Source: Albidovulum marisflavi
GTDB taxonomy: Bacteria; Pseudomonadota; Alphaproteobacteria; Rhodobacterales; Rhodobacteraceae
NCBI RefSeq assembly: GCF_025751435.1
Contig: NZ_JAOWKY010000003.1
Location: 124,001 to 188,000 of the forward strand
Direction of reading: 5' to 3'
Length of the DNA: 64,000 nt
Part shown: positions 46,941 to 57,227 of the stretch, one piece after another
Position numbering within the stretch: the first letter of the stretch is position 1
Layout of the letters: each line of letters opens with the position of its first letter
Position numbers and translations under genes: made by a program
Notes under the pieces: generated by a model
Told to the model about the DNA's origin: nothing
What the model saw: the letters and a program-made list of their open reading frames with translations, nothing else
Databases searched by the model: none

Positions 46941-49070
46941 ATGACGGAACGCATGCAGGACTGGCGCGCGCTGGTGGGCAAGGAGCTGAAGGGCCGCACG
47001 CCTGAGGACCTGACCTGGAACACGCTCGAAGGGATCGACGTCAAGCCGCTTTACACCGAAGCGGACACCGCAGGGCTGTCCCACATGGGATCGCTTCCGG
47101 GGCTGGCGCCATTCACCCGCGGCCCGCGCGCGTCGATGTATGCGGGCCGCCCCTGGACGATCCGCCAGTATGCGGGTTTCTCGACGGCCGAGGAATCCAA
47201 CGCCTTCTACCGCAAGAACCTGGCGGCCGGTCAGCAGGGCGTGTCCGTCGCCTTCGACCTGGCGACCCACCGGGGCTATGACAGCGACCACCCCCGTGTC
47301 GAGGGCGACGTCGGCAAGGCGGGTGTCGCCATCGACAGCGTCGAGGACATGAAGATCCTGTTCGACGGCATCCCGCTTGAAAGAGTCTCGGTCTCGATGA
47401 CCATGAATGGTGCCGTCATCCCGGTTCTGGCCAACTTCATCGTCGCGGGGGAAGAACAGGGCGTGGACCGTTCGCTTTTGTCCGGAACGATCCAGAACGA
47501 CATTCTGAAGGAATTCATGGTGCGGAACACCTACGTCTATCCGCCCGAGCCTTCGATGCGGATCGTCGCGGACATCATCGAATACACATCAAGGGAAATG
47601 CCCAGGTTCAACTCGATCTCGATCTCGGGCTATCACATGCAGGAGGCCGGGGCGAACCTGGTGCAGGAACTCGCCTACACCCTGGCAGACGGGCGCGAAT
47701 ACGTCCGCGCGGCGATCGCGCGAGGCATGAATGTCGACGACTTCGCGGGCCGCCTGTCGTTCTTCTTCGCCATCGGCATGAACTTCTTCATGGAGGCGGC
47801 GAAGCTGCGCGCCGCACGTCTGCTGTGGCACCGCATCATGTCCGAGTTCGAGCCGAAGAAGGACTCGTCTCTGATGCTGCGCACCCACTGCCAGACCTCG
47901 GGCGTGAGCCTGCAAGAGCAAGACCCCTACAACAACGTCATCCGTACGGCGTACGAGGCGCTGGCGGCGGTTCTGGGGGGCACGCAGTCGCTCCACACCA
48001 ACGCGCTGGACGAGGCGATGGCGCTGCCGACGGAGTTTTCAGCCCGTATCGCACGCAACACCCAGCTGATCCTTCAGGAGGAAACCGGCATCACCAAGGT
48101 CGTCGATCCGCTGGCCGGGTCCTACTACGTCGAAACCCTGACGGCTGAACTGGCCGAAAAGGCATGGGCACTGATCGAGGAGGTCGAGGCGATGGGCGGC
48201 ATGACCAAGGCTGTCGCCTCGGGCATGCCGAAGCTTCGGATCGAGGAATCCGCCGCGCGGCGCCAGGCCATGATCGACCGCGGCGATGAGGTCGTCGTGG
48301 GCGTGAACAAGTATCGCCCTACGAAGGCGGACCCGATCGAGATCCTTGACGTCGACAACATGAAGGTGCGCGAGGCACAGGTCGCGCGGCTTGATAGGAT
48401 CCGGAGCACACGGGACGCGGCAGCCTGCGAAGCCGCGCTTGCGGAACTGGAGCGCCGCGCACGCGAGGGCGGAAATCTTCTGGAAGCGGCGGTCGAAGCG
48501 GCCCGCGCGCGGGCATCGGTAGGAGAGATCAGCATGGCGATGGAAAAGGTCTTTGGCCGTCACCGGGCCGAGGTGAAGACGCTTGCCGGGGTCTATGGCT
48601 CCGCCTACGAAGGCGACGAGGGCTTCGCCCGTATCCAGAAGGACGTGGAGGCTTTCGCCGAGGAAGAGGGCCGCCGCCCGCGGATGCTGGTGGTCAAGAT
48701 GGGTCAGGACGGCCACGACCGGGGCGCGAAGGTCATCGCCACGGCCTTCGCCGATATCGGCTTCGACGTCGACGTCGGCCCGCTTTTCCAGACGCCGGAC
48801 GAAGCCGCGCAGGACGCGGTCGACAATGACGTGCACGTCGTGGGCATCTCGAGCCAAGCGGCGGGCCACAAGACGCTGGCACCGCAGCTAGTGCAGGCGC
48901 TGAAGGACAAGGGCGCCGAAGACATCATCGTCATCTGCGGCGGCGTCATTCCGCAGCAGGACTACGACTTCCTGAAATCGGCCGGGGTCAAGGCGATCTT
49001 CGGGCCGGGAACCAACATCCCGGCAGCGGCCAAGGATATCCTTGACCTGATCCGCGCCAGCAGAACCTAA
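46941..49070 (+). CDS. mcm: Methylmalonyl-CoA mutase
   Basis: Adenosylcobalamin enzyme that rearranges (R)-methylmalonyl-CoA to succinyl-CoA, the last step of propionyl-CoA entry to the TCA cycle. The 709-residue protein is a one-chain homodimeric type (ScpA-like): a TIM barrel substrate domain ([34 protein letters not shown]) and a C-terminal B12 domain with DGHDRG, where His592 replaces the cobalt lower ligand, plus a GGVIPQQDY segment. The start at 46941 fits the family ([11 protein letters not shown]); ATG 46923 is an alternative. The epimerase and the MeaB chaperone are not in the window. Confidence 0.94.
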   Translation: MTERMQDWRALVGKELKGRTPEDLTWNTLEGIDVKPLYTEADTAGLSHMGSLPGLAPFTRGPRASMYAGRPWTIRQYAGFSTAEESNAFYRKNLAAGQQGVSVAFDLATHRGYDSDHPRVEGDVGKAGVAIDSVEDMKILFDGIPLERVSVSMTMNGAVIPVLANFIVAGEEQGVDRSLLSGTIQNDILKEFMVRNTYVYPPEPSMRIVADIIEYTSREMPRFNSISISGYHMQEAGANLVQELAYTLADGREYVRAAIARGMNVDDFAGRLSFFFAIGMNFFMEAAKLRAARLLWHRIMSEFEPKKDSSLMLRTHCQTSGVSLQEQDPYNNVIRTAYEALAAVLGGTQSLHTNALDEAMALPTEFSARIARNTQLILQEETGITKVVDPLAGSYYVETLTAELAEKAWALIEEVEAMGGMTKAVASGMPKLRIEESAARRQAMIDRGDEVVVGVNKYRPTKADPIEILDVDNMKVREAQVARLDRIRSTRDAAACEAALAELERRAREGGNLLEAAVEAARARASVGEISMAMEKVFGRHRAEVKTLAGVYGSAYEGDEGFARIQKDVEAFAEEEGRRPRMLVVKMGQDGHDRGAKVIATAFADIGFDVDVGPLFQTPDEAAQDAVDNDVHVVGISSQAAGHKTLAPQLVQALKDKGAEDIIVICGGVIPQQDYDFLKSAGVKAIFGPGTNIPAAAKDILDLIRASRT

Positions 49071-49289
49071 TCGGACAAATCCTGCGGCAAGCCCGGGGTT
49101 GGCCTGTATCAAGGTCATGCCCCGGTGCCTTCCGGGACGGGTCGCGGTCGCTGCGGTTGTTGCTATGAGGTTGCGACGCGGGCAAGCGCCCGGGTTGGCC
49201 CTGGGGCTCTCCGTCGGCGCGGTTGCGTCCAATCGTTTGGCGCATCCTTTCCTGGAGGCAACGATCGGCGACGGTAGACGTGATGCGGG

Positions 49290-49997
49290 TCAGTTCGGCT
49301 CTGCCGAATATCCGAACAGTTCGAAATCGCGCGCGTAAAGCCTGCGTATCAGTCCGACCGCCTGATCCGAGAGTTGTTCGCGCAGATTGGAGCGTTCAGC
49401 GCGCTCGGTCTTCCGGCGATGCTCAAGCGGTGCGACTGGAACCTTGAGTTCGCGGCACAACCTTTCGAAATCGGAAGTGAGCGTTTCGAACTTCATCACG
49501 CGGTCTACTATCACCTTTCCTTTGCCGTCGACGACGAATGCAGCCTGATCGGGCAAGTGAACGAAGCGCCCTGTTTGCAGGGTGCGGTCCCAGGGTCTGG
49601 CTGCCATCCGCCAGCGCAGATATTCTTCGATCGACATGCTCGCGACACGGCGGGCAACGCGCTCATAACGATATAATTTCAAGTACTCGTAGTGCGACAG
49701 CGCATGATCGAACGGGTTGCGCACGAACGCAAAACTCGTGAACTGGGCGTAGGCCTCGCTTCCCATCTTGCGTCTGATTTGCGCTGCGGTGGAATGCATG
49801 GGCATCACCACCCTGTCTGGCGCAACTGGGAAGGGATTGAGCTTGGCAAGCAAGTGCCGGCCGCGTGTCGCCCTGGGCAGGCTATGGTCCCTCAGCGCAA
49901 GGTCGATCGAAGTACCCGCAGTTTTCGGAATATGCACGAATATGAAATGGTGTGAGGTTGAAACGAGCATGGTTTTCGGGCCGGCGGTCTGATTCAC
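49290..49997 (-). CDS. Sulfotransferase family protein
   Basis: A 235-residue soluble protein. FVHIPKTAGTS (20-30) is the 5'-phosphosulfate loop of PAPS-dependent sulfotransferases and FAFVRNPFDHALSHY (around residue 90) carries the 3'-phosphate-binding Arg and Ser. This is the sulfotransferase family 2 type, whose members sulfate carbohydrate or lipid-linked groups. The proposed start is GTG 49997 with GAGGG upstream; ATG 49970 is an alternative that begins directly before the PAPS loop region. It lies alone, on the opposite strand to its neighbours. The acceptor is unknown. Confidence 0.82.
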   Translation of the reverse strand: MNQTAGPKTMLVSTSHHFIFVHIPKTAGTSIDLALRDHSLPRATRGRHLLAKLNPFPVAPDRVVMPMHSTAAQIRRKMGSEAYAQFTSFAFVRNPFDHALSHYEYLKLYRYERVARRVASMSIEEYLRWRMAARPWDRTLQTGRFVHLPDQAAFVVDGKGKVIVDRVMKFETLTSDFERLCRELKVPVAPLEHRRKTERAERSNLREQLSDQAVGLIRRLYARDFELFGYSAEPN

Positions 49998-50158
49998 CAG
50001 AGCCCTCTACTGGACGCAGGGCTTCAATGCGACGGGATTCTGCGAAAGCTGGGGCGACCGATGCCTCGCACAGGCTTATGCCGCGACGTTGACGCTGACC
50101 GGGGCTTGCGGGCGCGGCGGTTCCCGTGGATGCTCTGCCGCGACGGGCAGGGGGCGAA

Positions 50159-50767
50159 GTGCTGTATCTGGATCATATCGCAATCGCGGGCTCCACGCTT
50201 GAGGATGCGGTGGACCATGTGGAAATGGCGCTGGGCTGCGCGCTGGGGCCAATCGGCAAACACGCCCACATGGGCACGCAAAACCGGCTTCTCGGGCTTG
50301 GCCCCGACGTCTATCTTGAGGCGATTGCGATCGACCCGGTGGCTCCCGCCCCTTCTTTTCCGCGCTGGTTCCGCCTGGATGAGTTTTCGGGCCCGCCGCG
50401 CCTGACGAACTGGATCCTGCGGACCGACGATTTGGACGCAGCCCTTGCCGCGGCCCCGGCCGGGGCCGGTGTGGCGACACGCTTGGCGCGCGGAGAATTC
50501 CACTGGCGCATGGGCATTCCGGCCGATGGGCGGCTTCCTTACGACGACGCCTTTCCCGCGCTGATCGAATGGAAGGGCGGGCTGAAACCGCAAGACCGCC
50601 TGCCCGATGCCGGCTTCCGCCTGACCCGGCTGGAGGTCGCGCATCCTGAGGCCCGGGCGCTTTGCGAGGCATTGCCGCTCCGGGATCCGCGCGTCGTCAT
50701 CCTGCCGGGCTCCCGGGCGATCCGGGCCACATTTTCCACGCCGCATGGCGAAAGGAGCCTTGAATGA
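50159..50767 (+). CDS. VOC/glyoxalase-like domain protein
   Basis: A 202-residue soluble protein with the vicinal-oxygen-chelate fold pattern of the glyoxalase-3-like group: YLDHIAIAGSTLEDAVDHVEMALGC at the N-terminus, LLGLGPDVYLEAIAIDP and a second half with RTDDLDAALAAAP. The His in LDHIAI and the Glu in YLEAIAI are the expected metal ligands. The substrate is not predictable. No ATG is suitably placed; GTG 50159 follows a GGGGGCGA site, and GTG 50126 is another option. The stop overlaps the following acetyltransferase gene by ATGA. Confidence 0.75.
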   Translation: MLYLDHIAIAGSTLEDAVDHVEMALGCALGPIGKHAHMGTQNRLLGLGPDVYLEAIAIDPVAPAPSFPRWFRLDEFSGPPRLTNWILRTDDLDAALAAAPAGAGVATRLARGEFHWRMGIPADGRLPYDDAFPALIEWKGGLKPQDRLPDAGFRLTRLEVAHPEARALCEALPLRDPRVVILPGSRAIRATFSTPHGERSLE

Positions 50768-51252
50768 CGATCCGCCCGGCGGACCCCATGGATTACCCCG
50801 CGATCCTGGACCTTTGGAACCGCTTCATTCGCGATACCACCGTCACCTTCACCAGCGAGCAGAAGACAGAAACCGGACTGGCCGAGATGATCGCGACGCG
50901 CCGCGCCGCGGGCAAGGAATTCCTGGTCGCGGAGCTTGGCGGTGTCTTTGCGGGCTTTGCCACCTATGCACAGTTTCGCGGCGGCAACGGTTATGCCCAT
51001 GCGATGGAACATTCGATCATGCTTGAGCCCGCGACAACGGGGCAGGGGATAGGACGTCGGCTGATGCGGGCAATCGAGGATCACGCCCGCGCAAGCGGCG
51101 CCCACACCCTTTTTGCCGGGGTCTCCGGCGAAAACCCGGCGGGAGAGGCATTTCACGCGAGCCAAGGCTTCCGCGTCGTCGCCCGCATTCCCGAGGTCGG
51201 GCGCAAGTTTGATCGCTGGCTCGACCTTGTCCTGATGATGAAACACCTTTGA
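50764..51252 (+). CDS. GNAT N-acetyltransferase, phosphinothricin-acetyltransferase-like
   Basis: A 162-residue GNAT-fold enzyme that would transfer an acetyl group from acetyl-CoA to an amine. The acetyl-CoA loop is visible as GQGIGRRLMRAIEDHA, with a preceding SIMLEP strand. The N-terminal IRPADPMDYPAILDLWNRFIRDTTVTF matches the PAT/MnaT group (amino-acid-like herbicide or methionine sulfoximine acetylation). The real substrate is unknown. The gene is translationally coupled to the VOC gene. Confidence 0.82.
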   Translation: MTIRPADPMDYPAILDLWNRFIRDTTVTFTSEQKTETGLAEMIATRRAAGKEFLVAELGGVFAGFATYAQFRGGNGYAHAMEHSIMLEPATTGQGIGRRLMRAIEDHARASGAHTLFAGVSGENPAGEAFHASQGFRVVARIPEVGRKFDRWLDLVLMMKHL

Positions 51253-51291
51253 CGCACTGACAACGCGCTGCGGCGCGGCTAGAATGGTCAC

Positions 51292-51975
51292 ATGTCGATC
51301 TGGACCCGCATCGCCGACGCACTTGCCGCCCTTGCCAAGGGCGAGGGGCTGGCGGCCGTCTTCGAGACGCTGAAGGCACCACCCGAACGTTCGGTGGCCT
51401 TCACCATCGCCGTCATCGCGCTTGGCGCCAAGATGGCCAAGGCCGATGGGCAGGTGACCCGCGATGAGGTGGCCGCCTTCCGCGAGGTGTTCACGATCGC
51501 CCCCGCGGATGAGGCGGATGCCGCAAGGGTATTCAACCTCGCGCGCAAGGATGTCGCAGGGTTCGAGCTTTATGCAGCCAAGATCGCGGCCATGTTCGGC
51601 CCCGGCGACGAAGTGCTGGTGGACCTGATGGAAGGGCTTTTCCACATCGCCGTCGCAGACGGGGAATACCATCCGCACGAGGATGCCTTCCTGCGAGAGG
51701 TGGCGCGCATCTTCGGTGTCGGTGACCGCTGCTTCCGGTCCCTCGTGGGGCGCTTCGTTCCTGACGCGCCGGCCGATCCTTATGACGTTCTCGGTGTGGC
51801 GCACGACACGCCATTGGAGGACGTGCGTGCCGCCTGGCGGCGCGCGGTGCGCGAAAACCATCCCGACAGGCTGCTCGCCCGCGGCCTGCCCGAGGAAGCG
51901 GTCCGCCTGGCCGAAGCGCGGCTGGTCGCGATCAATCGCGCCTGGGAGGAAATCAGCCGCAAGCAGGCGGCCTGA
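51292..51975 (+). CDS. TerB-like / J-domain protein (DjlA-related)
   Basis: A 227-residue soluble protein that joins an N-terminal TerB-type helical domain (about 30-150, with acidic metal-binding-like motifs AKADGQVTRDEVAAF and VADGEYHPHEDAFL) to a C-terminal J domain (about 160-225), with the diagnostic HPD tripeptide in RENHPDRLLA. The order matches DjlA, but no N-terminal membrane segment is present, so it is a cytoplasmic version. It probably stimulates DnaK on specific clients. It is followed after three bases by the EEP hydrolase gene. Confidence 0.85.
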   Translation: MSIWTRIADALAALAKGEGLAAVFETLKAPPERSVAFTIAVIALGAKMAKADGQVTRDEVAAFREVFTIAPADEADAARVFNLARKDVAGFELYAAKIAAMFGPGDEVLVDLMEGLFHIAVADGEYHPHEDAFLREVARIFGVGDRCFRSLVGRFVPDAPADPYDVLGVAHDTPLEDVRAAWRRAVRENHPDRLLARGLPEEAVRLAEARLVAINRAWEEISRKQAA

Positions 51976-51978
51976 GCC

Positions 51979-53010
51979 ATGCGCATCGCCACCTACAACA
52001 TCGAATGGTTCACGAACCTTTTCGACAAGCACGGGGCGATGCTTGAGGATGGCGAATGGTCGGCACGCTACAACGTGACGCGGGCCGACCAGCTTGGCTC
52101 GCTCGGGATCGTCTTCACCGCGATGGATGCCGACGCCGTCATGATCATCGAGGCGCCGAACAACAACCGCCGTCGCAAGACGGTGGAAATGCTGGAAGCC
52201 TTTGCCGCGCGTTTCGAACTTCGAACTCGAAAGGCGCTTCTGGGATATGAAAACGAAACCCAGCAGGAAATCGCGCTTCTCTACGATCCCGAGAAGCTGA
52301 CGGTCGAGCACGACCCGATCGGCCTGCCGGACCAGCCGATCGACAACAGGGCCAGCCCGCGCTTTGACACCAGCTACAAGATCGACCTGGACATCGACGC
52401 GACGCTGGATGTGGTCCGCTTCTCGAAACCGCCGCTAGAGGTCGCGGCGCGCAGTGCGGCGGGCAAGGCGTTCCGCATGATCGGTGTCCACTTCAAGTCC
52501 AAGGCGCCGCATGGCGCATCGACCGAGGCGCAGTTGCATCGGCTAGCGATCGAGAACCGGCGCAAACATCTGGCGCAATGCATCTGGCTGCGCGAACGGG
52601 TGCTGGAGCATCTGAAATCGGGCGAAAGCCTGATCGTTCTGGGCGATTTCAACGATGGTCCTGGTCTGGACGAATACGAAAAGCTGTTCGGCCGCTCGGG
52701 CGTGGAAATCGTGCTCGGCTGGGACGAGCCGAGGGAGCTCAGGCTTTTCGACCCGAACGCCCGGGTCGCCTTCGGCAAGAAACTGGCCGCCATGCCGTCG
52801 ACCGCGCGCTTCTATCTGGACGACAAGGGGGCGTATTTCTCGGCGCTTCTGGACTACGTCATGGTTTCGCCGGATCTGCGCGCGCTTTCGCCCAAGTGGC
52901 GGATCTGGCATCCGTTCGACGACCCCGGATGCTACAGGGTGCCCGAACTCAAGGAGGCGCTTCTGGCGGCCTCCGATCATTTTCCGGTCACCGTCGATCT
53001 GCCGATCTGA
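51979..53010 (+). CDS. Endonuclease/exonuclease/phosphatase family protein
   Basis: A 343-residue protein with all EEP landmarks in order: ATYNIEWF at the N-terminus, MIIEAPNN (metal-binding Glu), VHFKSKAP, VLGDFNDGPG, LDYVMVSP and the terminal catalytic ASDHFPVTV. No signal peptide was seen, so it is probably cytoplasmic. The family hydrolyses phosphodiester bonds in nucleic acids, inositol phosphates or lipids; the substrate cannot be assigned. It follows the J-domain gene by three bases. Confidence 0.82.
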   Translation: MRIATYNIEWFTNLFDKHGAMLEDGEWSARYNVTRADQLGSLGIVFTAMDADAVMIIEAPNNNRRRKTVEMLEAFAARFELRTRKALLGYENETQQEIALLYDPEKLTVEHDPIGLPDQPIDNRASPRFDTSYKIDLDIDATLDVVRFSKPPLEVAARSAAGKAFRMIGVHFKSKAPHGASTEAQLHRLAIENRRKHLAQCIWLRERVLEHLKSGESLIVLGDFNDGPGLDEYEKLFGRSGVEIVLGWDEPRELRLFDPNARVAFGKKLAAMPSTARFYLDDKGAYFSALLDYVMVSPDLRALSPKWRIWHPFDDPGCYRVPELKEALLAASDHFPVTVDLPI

Positions 53011-53056
53011 TCGCCGTCCCCTGTAAATCCCGCCCTGTCCGCGTTATATTGGGCGC

Positions 53057-53401
53057 ATGAAAGTCTTGGCCGCCGCATTCGTCGTTGTTCTGGCCTGCCC
53101 CGCCTTCGCGGAGACGGGCGAAGAGGGCGTCGAGGAGGGCTTCAGCCTGCTTGAGGAAGGCGCACGCATCATCATGCGCTCGATGTTGGACAACATCGGT
53201 CCCAAGCTGGACGAGATGCAGGACGGTCTGGACGGCGCGATGCAAGAGATCGAGCCGCATCTGACCGAACTGATGGACATGATCGGGGATCTGCAGAATT
53301 ACCACGCGCCCGAACGGCTGCCGAACGGCGATATCATCCTGCGCCGCAAGGTGCCCGAAGAGGCCATTGAACTTGGCCCCAACGGAGAGATCGAGATTTG
53401 A
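53057..53401 (+). CDS. Small secreted protein, often mislabelled AAA+ family
   Basis: A 114-residue precursor with a signal peptide (MKVLAAAFVVVLACPAFA-ET). The mature part is acidic and helical (EEGFSLLEEGARIIMRSM; LDGAMQEIEPHLTELMDMIGD) and ends with the typical NYHAPERLPNGDIILRRK and a GPNGEIEI tail. Equivalent Rhodobacterales proteins are sometimes annotated as AAA+ ATPases, but no Walker motif is present. Its role is unknown; export to the periplasm is inferred from the signal. It reads towards ppx. Confidence 0.72.
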   Translation: MKVLAAAFVVVLACPAFAETGEEGVEEGFSLLEEGARIIMRSMLDNIGPKLDEMQDGLDGAMQEIEPHLTELMDMIGDLQNYHAPERLPNGDIILRRKVPEEAIELGPNGEIEI

Positions 53402-53435
53402 TTGACCCGTGACGCGGAATGAGCCGCGTGCAGGA

Positions 53436-55010
53436 TCAGCCCGCCGCCACCGAAACCTCTGCCTTGGCGCCAAGCGAATCAGCCAGCGACTTGAAGCGCG
53501 CTTGCACGACCTCGCCGAACAGCGCCTCGGCATCCGCGTTCAGGATCAGTTCCAGCACTTTCTTCCGTGGTCGCCAGAGCAGCGATCCGGCTTCGTCCGG
53601 CGAGCGGACCGCGAACATGGCGCCAAAGCGCATGGCCTTGCCCAGCACTTCGGCCTCCTTGATCTGACGTTCGGTCAGCAGACTGAACAGCGGCTCAAGC
53701 CGCGAACCCGCGCGCGAGTTCTTGTAGCGGTGCAAAAGCGCGAGCCCGAGGAACACGCGCTCCGCGTGGCTGAGCCCGCCAAGGTTCGCGCGCGTGGCGT
53801 TGTCGAAGCAGACCTCGGCCCGGTAATCAGGATGCGCCCGCCAGGTGGTGTCGTGCAGCAGGCAAGCAGCGCGCACCAGCCGCAACTTTTCGTAGGTCGC
53901 ATTCTGGTAGAGCGGCATCAGGAAGTTGAACAGCTTCTTGCCGAACCCCGGCATGCGGGCCGATGTACGTTCGGCGTGCCGGCAGGCTTCGATCAGGGGG
54001 TCGCGCATCCTAAGCCGCTCGGGCATCTGTTCGTACAGAAGCCCCTCGCGAATGCCGTAGGACGAAACGTCGATTTCCTTGGGATGGAAGGTCAGCACAA
54101 GCTTGCGCAGGACCTGGCTTGCCAGCGGCAGCAACTCCATCCGCGCCGCCGAGGTCCCGGTCTTGGCGCGCAGCGTGTCCAGGTTGTTGTCGGCGATCCA
54201 GTGTACGGTCTGAAGCACGGACTGCGGCCCCATGCGGTATTCGTGCAGCACCGTCATCGGGTACTTTCGCCGCTCCATGTCCAGCCGCGCGAAGGCACGC
54301 CAGGAGCCGCCAACAAGATAGATGCGGTCGTGCTGCGTGCCCATCGCGGCCGCAAGCTTTTCGACCTCGGCCCGGATGAAGTCGGCGACGCCCTTCTTGC
54401 CGCCCTTCACCTGCTGAAGCCGGAACGGACCAAGAGGAGAGGTGACGCGGCGTCCGACCTTGCCCTTCGAGACTTCCGCCAGTTCCATCGAGTTGCCGCC
54501 GATGTCGCAGACCAGCCCCTCGGCCTCGGGCCAGCCCAGAAGCACGCCCTGCGCTGAAAGCCGGGCCTCTTCCTGTCCGTCGATGACCCAAAGCTTCAGC
54601 CCGGTGGCGCGTTCGACTTCTGCACGGAATTCCGGGCCGTCCTCGGCCTCGCGCACCGCAGCGGTGGCGACGCAGGTCAAGGACGGAAGCCGCATCCCCT
54701 TGGCAAGAGCGGCGAAGCGTTTCAGGGCGGCCAGCGCGCGCGCGCGGCCCTCGGGATTCAACCGTCCGGTCCGTGCCAGCCCCTGGCCAAGGCCCGCCAG
54801 GACCTTTTCGTTGTAGAAGTATGCGGGGCTGCGCGCGGCCCCGTCGAAAACGACAAGGCGGACAGAGTTCGAGCCGACATCCACCACTCCGACACGTTCC
54901 AGCGCGCGAGCGGAGGGATCTTCGAACAGCGGGCGGCCGAACAGCGCGACATCGTCTTCGCCGATCGCGGACTTCCCGGACTTCCGCTTCGTTCCGTCGC
55001 TTTTTGGCAT
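53436..55010 (-). CDS. ppx: Exopolyphosphatase / guanosine pentaphosphatase
   Basis: Ppx removes terminal phosphates from polyphosphate and, in some species, converts pppGpp to ppGpp. The 524-residue protein has the ASKHA fold with phosphate loops VVDVGSNSVRLVV near the N-terminus and CDIGGNSMELAEV, plus TAAVREAEDG. A C-terminal HD-like region (RAACLLHDTTWRAHPDYR) follows, typical of alphaproteobacterial Ppx. Nine bases separate it from ppk, its synthesis partner. The N-terminal 30 residues are lysine-rich and not conserved. Confidence 0.92.
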   Translation of the reverse strand: MPKSDGTKRKSGKSAIGEDDVALFGRPLFEDPSARALERVGVVDVGSNSVRLVVFDGAARSPAYFYNEKVLAGLGQGLARTGRLNPEGRARALAALKRFAALAKGMRLPSLTCVATAAVREAEDGPEFRAEVERATGLKLWVIDGQEEARLSAQGVLLGWPEAEGLVCDIGGNSMELAEVSKGKVGRRVTSPLGPFRLQQVKGGKKGVADFIRAEVEKLAAAMGTQHDRIYLVGGSWRAFARLDMERRKYPMTVLHEYRMGPQSVLQTVHWIADNNLDTLRAKTGTSAARMELLPLASQVLRKLVLTFHPKEIDVSSYGIREGLLYEQMPERLRMRDPLIEACRHAERTSARMPGFGKKLFNFLMPLYQNATYEKLRLVRAACLLHDTTWRAHPDYRAEVCFDNATRANLGGLSHAERVFLGLALLHRYKNSRAGSRLEPLFSLLTERQIKEAEVLGKAMRFGAMFAVRSPDEAGSLLWRPRKKVLELILNADAEALFGEVVQARFKSLADSLGAKAEVSVAAG

Positions 55011-55019
55011 ACGGTTTCC

Positions 55020-57185
55020 TCAGTCCATCGAATGGGCGAGCTTCGGAACGTCCTTGGCACCTGCCGAGCCGCGGCCTGATAGGGAAGGATTTTCCATGAA
55101 GAAGCGGTGGCAGTTGAACAGGTCATCGCGACCTTCGGGCAGGTCGCGTTCGAACCGGCCATCGGGGCGCAGCACCCAGCTCTGCGCTTCGTCCGCAAGG
55201 TTCGCGGCCATGATCTGGCCCACGATCTGCGCCTTGACGGTGTCGTTCTTGATCTCGACCAGCGTTTCGACCCGGCGCGTCAGGTTGCGCCCCATCCAGT
55301 CGGCGGAAGAGATGAAGACCCTGGCCTTTTTCGAGGCCAGGCCGTGGCCATTGCCGAAGCAGACGATGCGGCTGTGTTCCAGGAACCGGCCGACGATCGA
55401 CTTGACGCGGATGTTCTCGCTCAGGCCCTGGATGCCGGGGCGCACGCCGCAGATGCCGCGCACGACCAGGTCGATCTTCACCCCGGCCTGGCTGGCCGCA
55501 TAAAGCGCGTCGATCACCACGGGTTCGATGAGCGAATTGAGCTTGACCCAGATCTGGGCGGGCCGCCCCGCGCGGGCGTGCTCTGCCTCGGCGGCGATCA
55601 GGTCCAGCAGTCGCGACTTCAGGCTGATCGGCGAAATGGCCAGGTTCTCAAGGCCCTCGGGCTGCACGTAGCCAGAGAGGTAGTTGAAGACCTTGGTCGC
55701 GTCGCGCCCCAGGGCCGGATCGCAGGTGAACAGGCTTAGGTCGGTATAGATGCGCGCGGTGATCGGGTGGTAATTGCCCGTGCCGTAATGCGTGTAGGTG
55801 ACAAGGTTGTCGCCTTCGCGCCGCACGACGGTCGAGATCTTGGCGTGCGTCTTGTAGTTCACGAAGCCGTAGACCACATGCGCGCCCGCGCGCTCCAGGC
55901 GGCGGGACTGGCGGATGTTCGCGGCCTCGTCGAAACGCGCTTTCAGTTCGACAAGCGCGGTCACGGACTTGCCCGCCTCTGCCGCCTCGCACAGCGCGGC
56001 CACGACGGGACTGTCGTGCGAGGTGCGGTAGAGCGTCTGCTTGATCGCAAGGACATTGGGATCCCGCGCCGCCTGTTCGATGAAGCGGATCACCATGTCG
56101 AAAGTTTCGTATGGGTGGTGCAGCAGCATGTCCTTCTGGCGGATCGCCGCGAACATGTCGCCTTCATGATCCTGCACGCGTTCGGGCACGCGCGGCGTGA
56201 ACGAGGGCCACTGAAGGTCGCGGCGGTTGTCCAGAACCAGTTCCTTCAGATCGGCCATCCCGATCATACCCCTGACCTCGACCACCTCGTCCGGCGCGAC
56301 GCCCAGATCGTGCATGATCAGCGCGCGCAGCGCCTCGGGCGCGCCCGAGGTGATCTTCAAGCGGATCACCTGGCCGCGGCGCCGACGCTTCAACGCGGTT
56401 TCGAATTCCCGCACCAGATCCTCGGCTTCGTCCTCGACCTCGAGATCGCTGTCGCGCAGCACGCGGAAGGTGCAGTGTCCCGTATCGCGATACCCGGGAA
56501 ACAGCGAGCCCAGATGCAGAAGCAGAAGCTCCTCCATCGGCAGGAAGCGCGTGCCGCCGGGCAGGGCGACAAAACGGGCGATCTGCTGCGGAATGGGCAG
56601 CAGCGCCTGCAGCGTCCGCTTGTCGGTGGCGCGTTCCAGCTGAAGCGCCAGGCAGAAGCCGGTGTTCGGGATGAACGGGAAGGGGTGCGCGGGGTCGATC
56701 GCCAGGGGCGACAGGACCGGAAAAACCCGATTGAGAAAGTACTCTTCAAGGAACTTCTCGTCCTTGCGGCCGAGCTTCGAGCGGGTCATCAACGAGATGC
56801 CTGCCGCCTCCATCTCACGCTTGAGTTTGTTCCAGACCGACTGCTGCGCGTTCATCAGCCGCCGCGCGTCCTCGTTGATCAGGACAAGCTGTTCACTTGG
56901 GGTCAGCCCGTCGGCGGCAGGGGTGGCGTTCCCCTCCCGGCGCAGCTCGCGCAGACCCGCGACGCGCACCGTGTAGAATTCGTCCAGGTTCGTGGCCGAG
57001 ATTGACAGGAAGCGCAGGCGCTCAAGCAGCGGAACGCGGGGGTTGCGGGCTTCATCCAGTACGCGCCAGTTGAAGGCGAGCCAGCTGAGTTCGCGATTGA
57101 AGAAGCGTCCGGGACCGGCGATCTCCGCCTCGGGCAGGGTGACGGGCTTCGGAGCGGAGGACTTGAGGAAATCGGCTTGCGTCAT
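55020..57185 (-). CDS. ppk1: Polyphosphate kinase 1
   Basis: Reversibly polymerises the gamma phosphate of ATP into polyphosphate. The 721-residue protein has all PPK1 domains: the N-terminal [20 protein letters not shown], a head domain, and two C-terminal PLD-like domains. The autophosphorylated histidine is His473 in [10 protein letters not shown], and a second motif has RNLTRRVE. Length is usual. It precedes ppx and follows hdaA, an arrangement known in Rhodobacterales. The gene ends directly before ppx, so polyphosphate synthesis and breakdown are expressed together. Confidence 0.95.
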   Translation of the reverse strand: MTQADFLKSSAPKPVTLPEAEIAGPGRFFNRELSWLAFNWRVLDEARNPRVPLLERLRFLSISATNLDEFYTVRVAGLRELRREGNATPAADGLTPSEQLVLINEDARRLMNAQQSVWNKLKREMEAAGISLMTRSKLGRKDEKFLEEYFLNRVFPVLSPLAIDPAHPFPFIPNTGFCLALQLERATDKRTLQALLPIPQQIARFVALPGGTRFLPMEELLLLHLGSLFPGYRDTGHCTFRVLRDSDLEVEDEAEDLVREFETALKRRRRGQVIRLKITSGAPEALRALIMHDLGVAPDEVVEVRGMIGMADLKELVLDNRRDLQWPSFTPRVPERVQDHEGDMFAAIRQKDMLLHHPYETFDMVIRFIEQAARDPNVLAIKQTLYRTSHDSPVVAALCEAAEAGKSVTALVELKARFDEAANIRQSRRLERAGAHVVYGFVNYKTHAKISTVVRREGDNLVTYTHYGTGNYHPITARIYTDLSLFTCDPALGRDATKVFNYLSGYVQPEGLENLAISPISLKSRLLDLIAAEAEHARAGRPAQIWVKLNSLIEPVVIDALYAASQAGVKIDLVVRGICGVRPGIQGLSENIRVKSIVGRFLEHSRIVCFGNGHGLASKKARVFISSADWMGRNLTRRVETLVEIKNDTVKAQIVGQIMAANLADEAQSWVLRPDGRFERDLPEGRDDLFNCHRFFMENPSLSGRGSAGAKDVPKLAHSMD

Positions 57186-57227
57186 GGCGGACTTATGCGC
57201 GGCCTCTGTAAAGGTTCTGTGACGCCA

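Noticed and set aside
49099-49338. 79-codon plus-strand frame after the mutase gene
   Set aside because: It begins without a ribosome-binding site, overlaps the end of the sulfotransferase gene and has no family pattern.
53057-53401. Annotation as an AAA+ ATPase
   Set aside because: Only 114 residues with a signal peptide and no Walker A or B motif.
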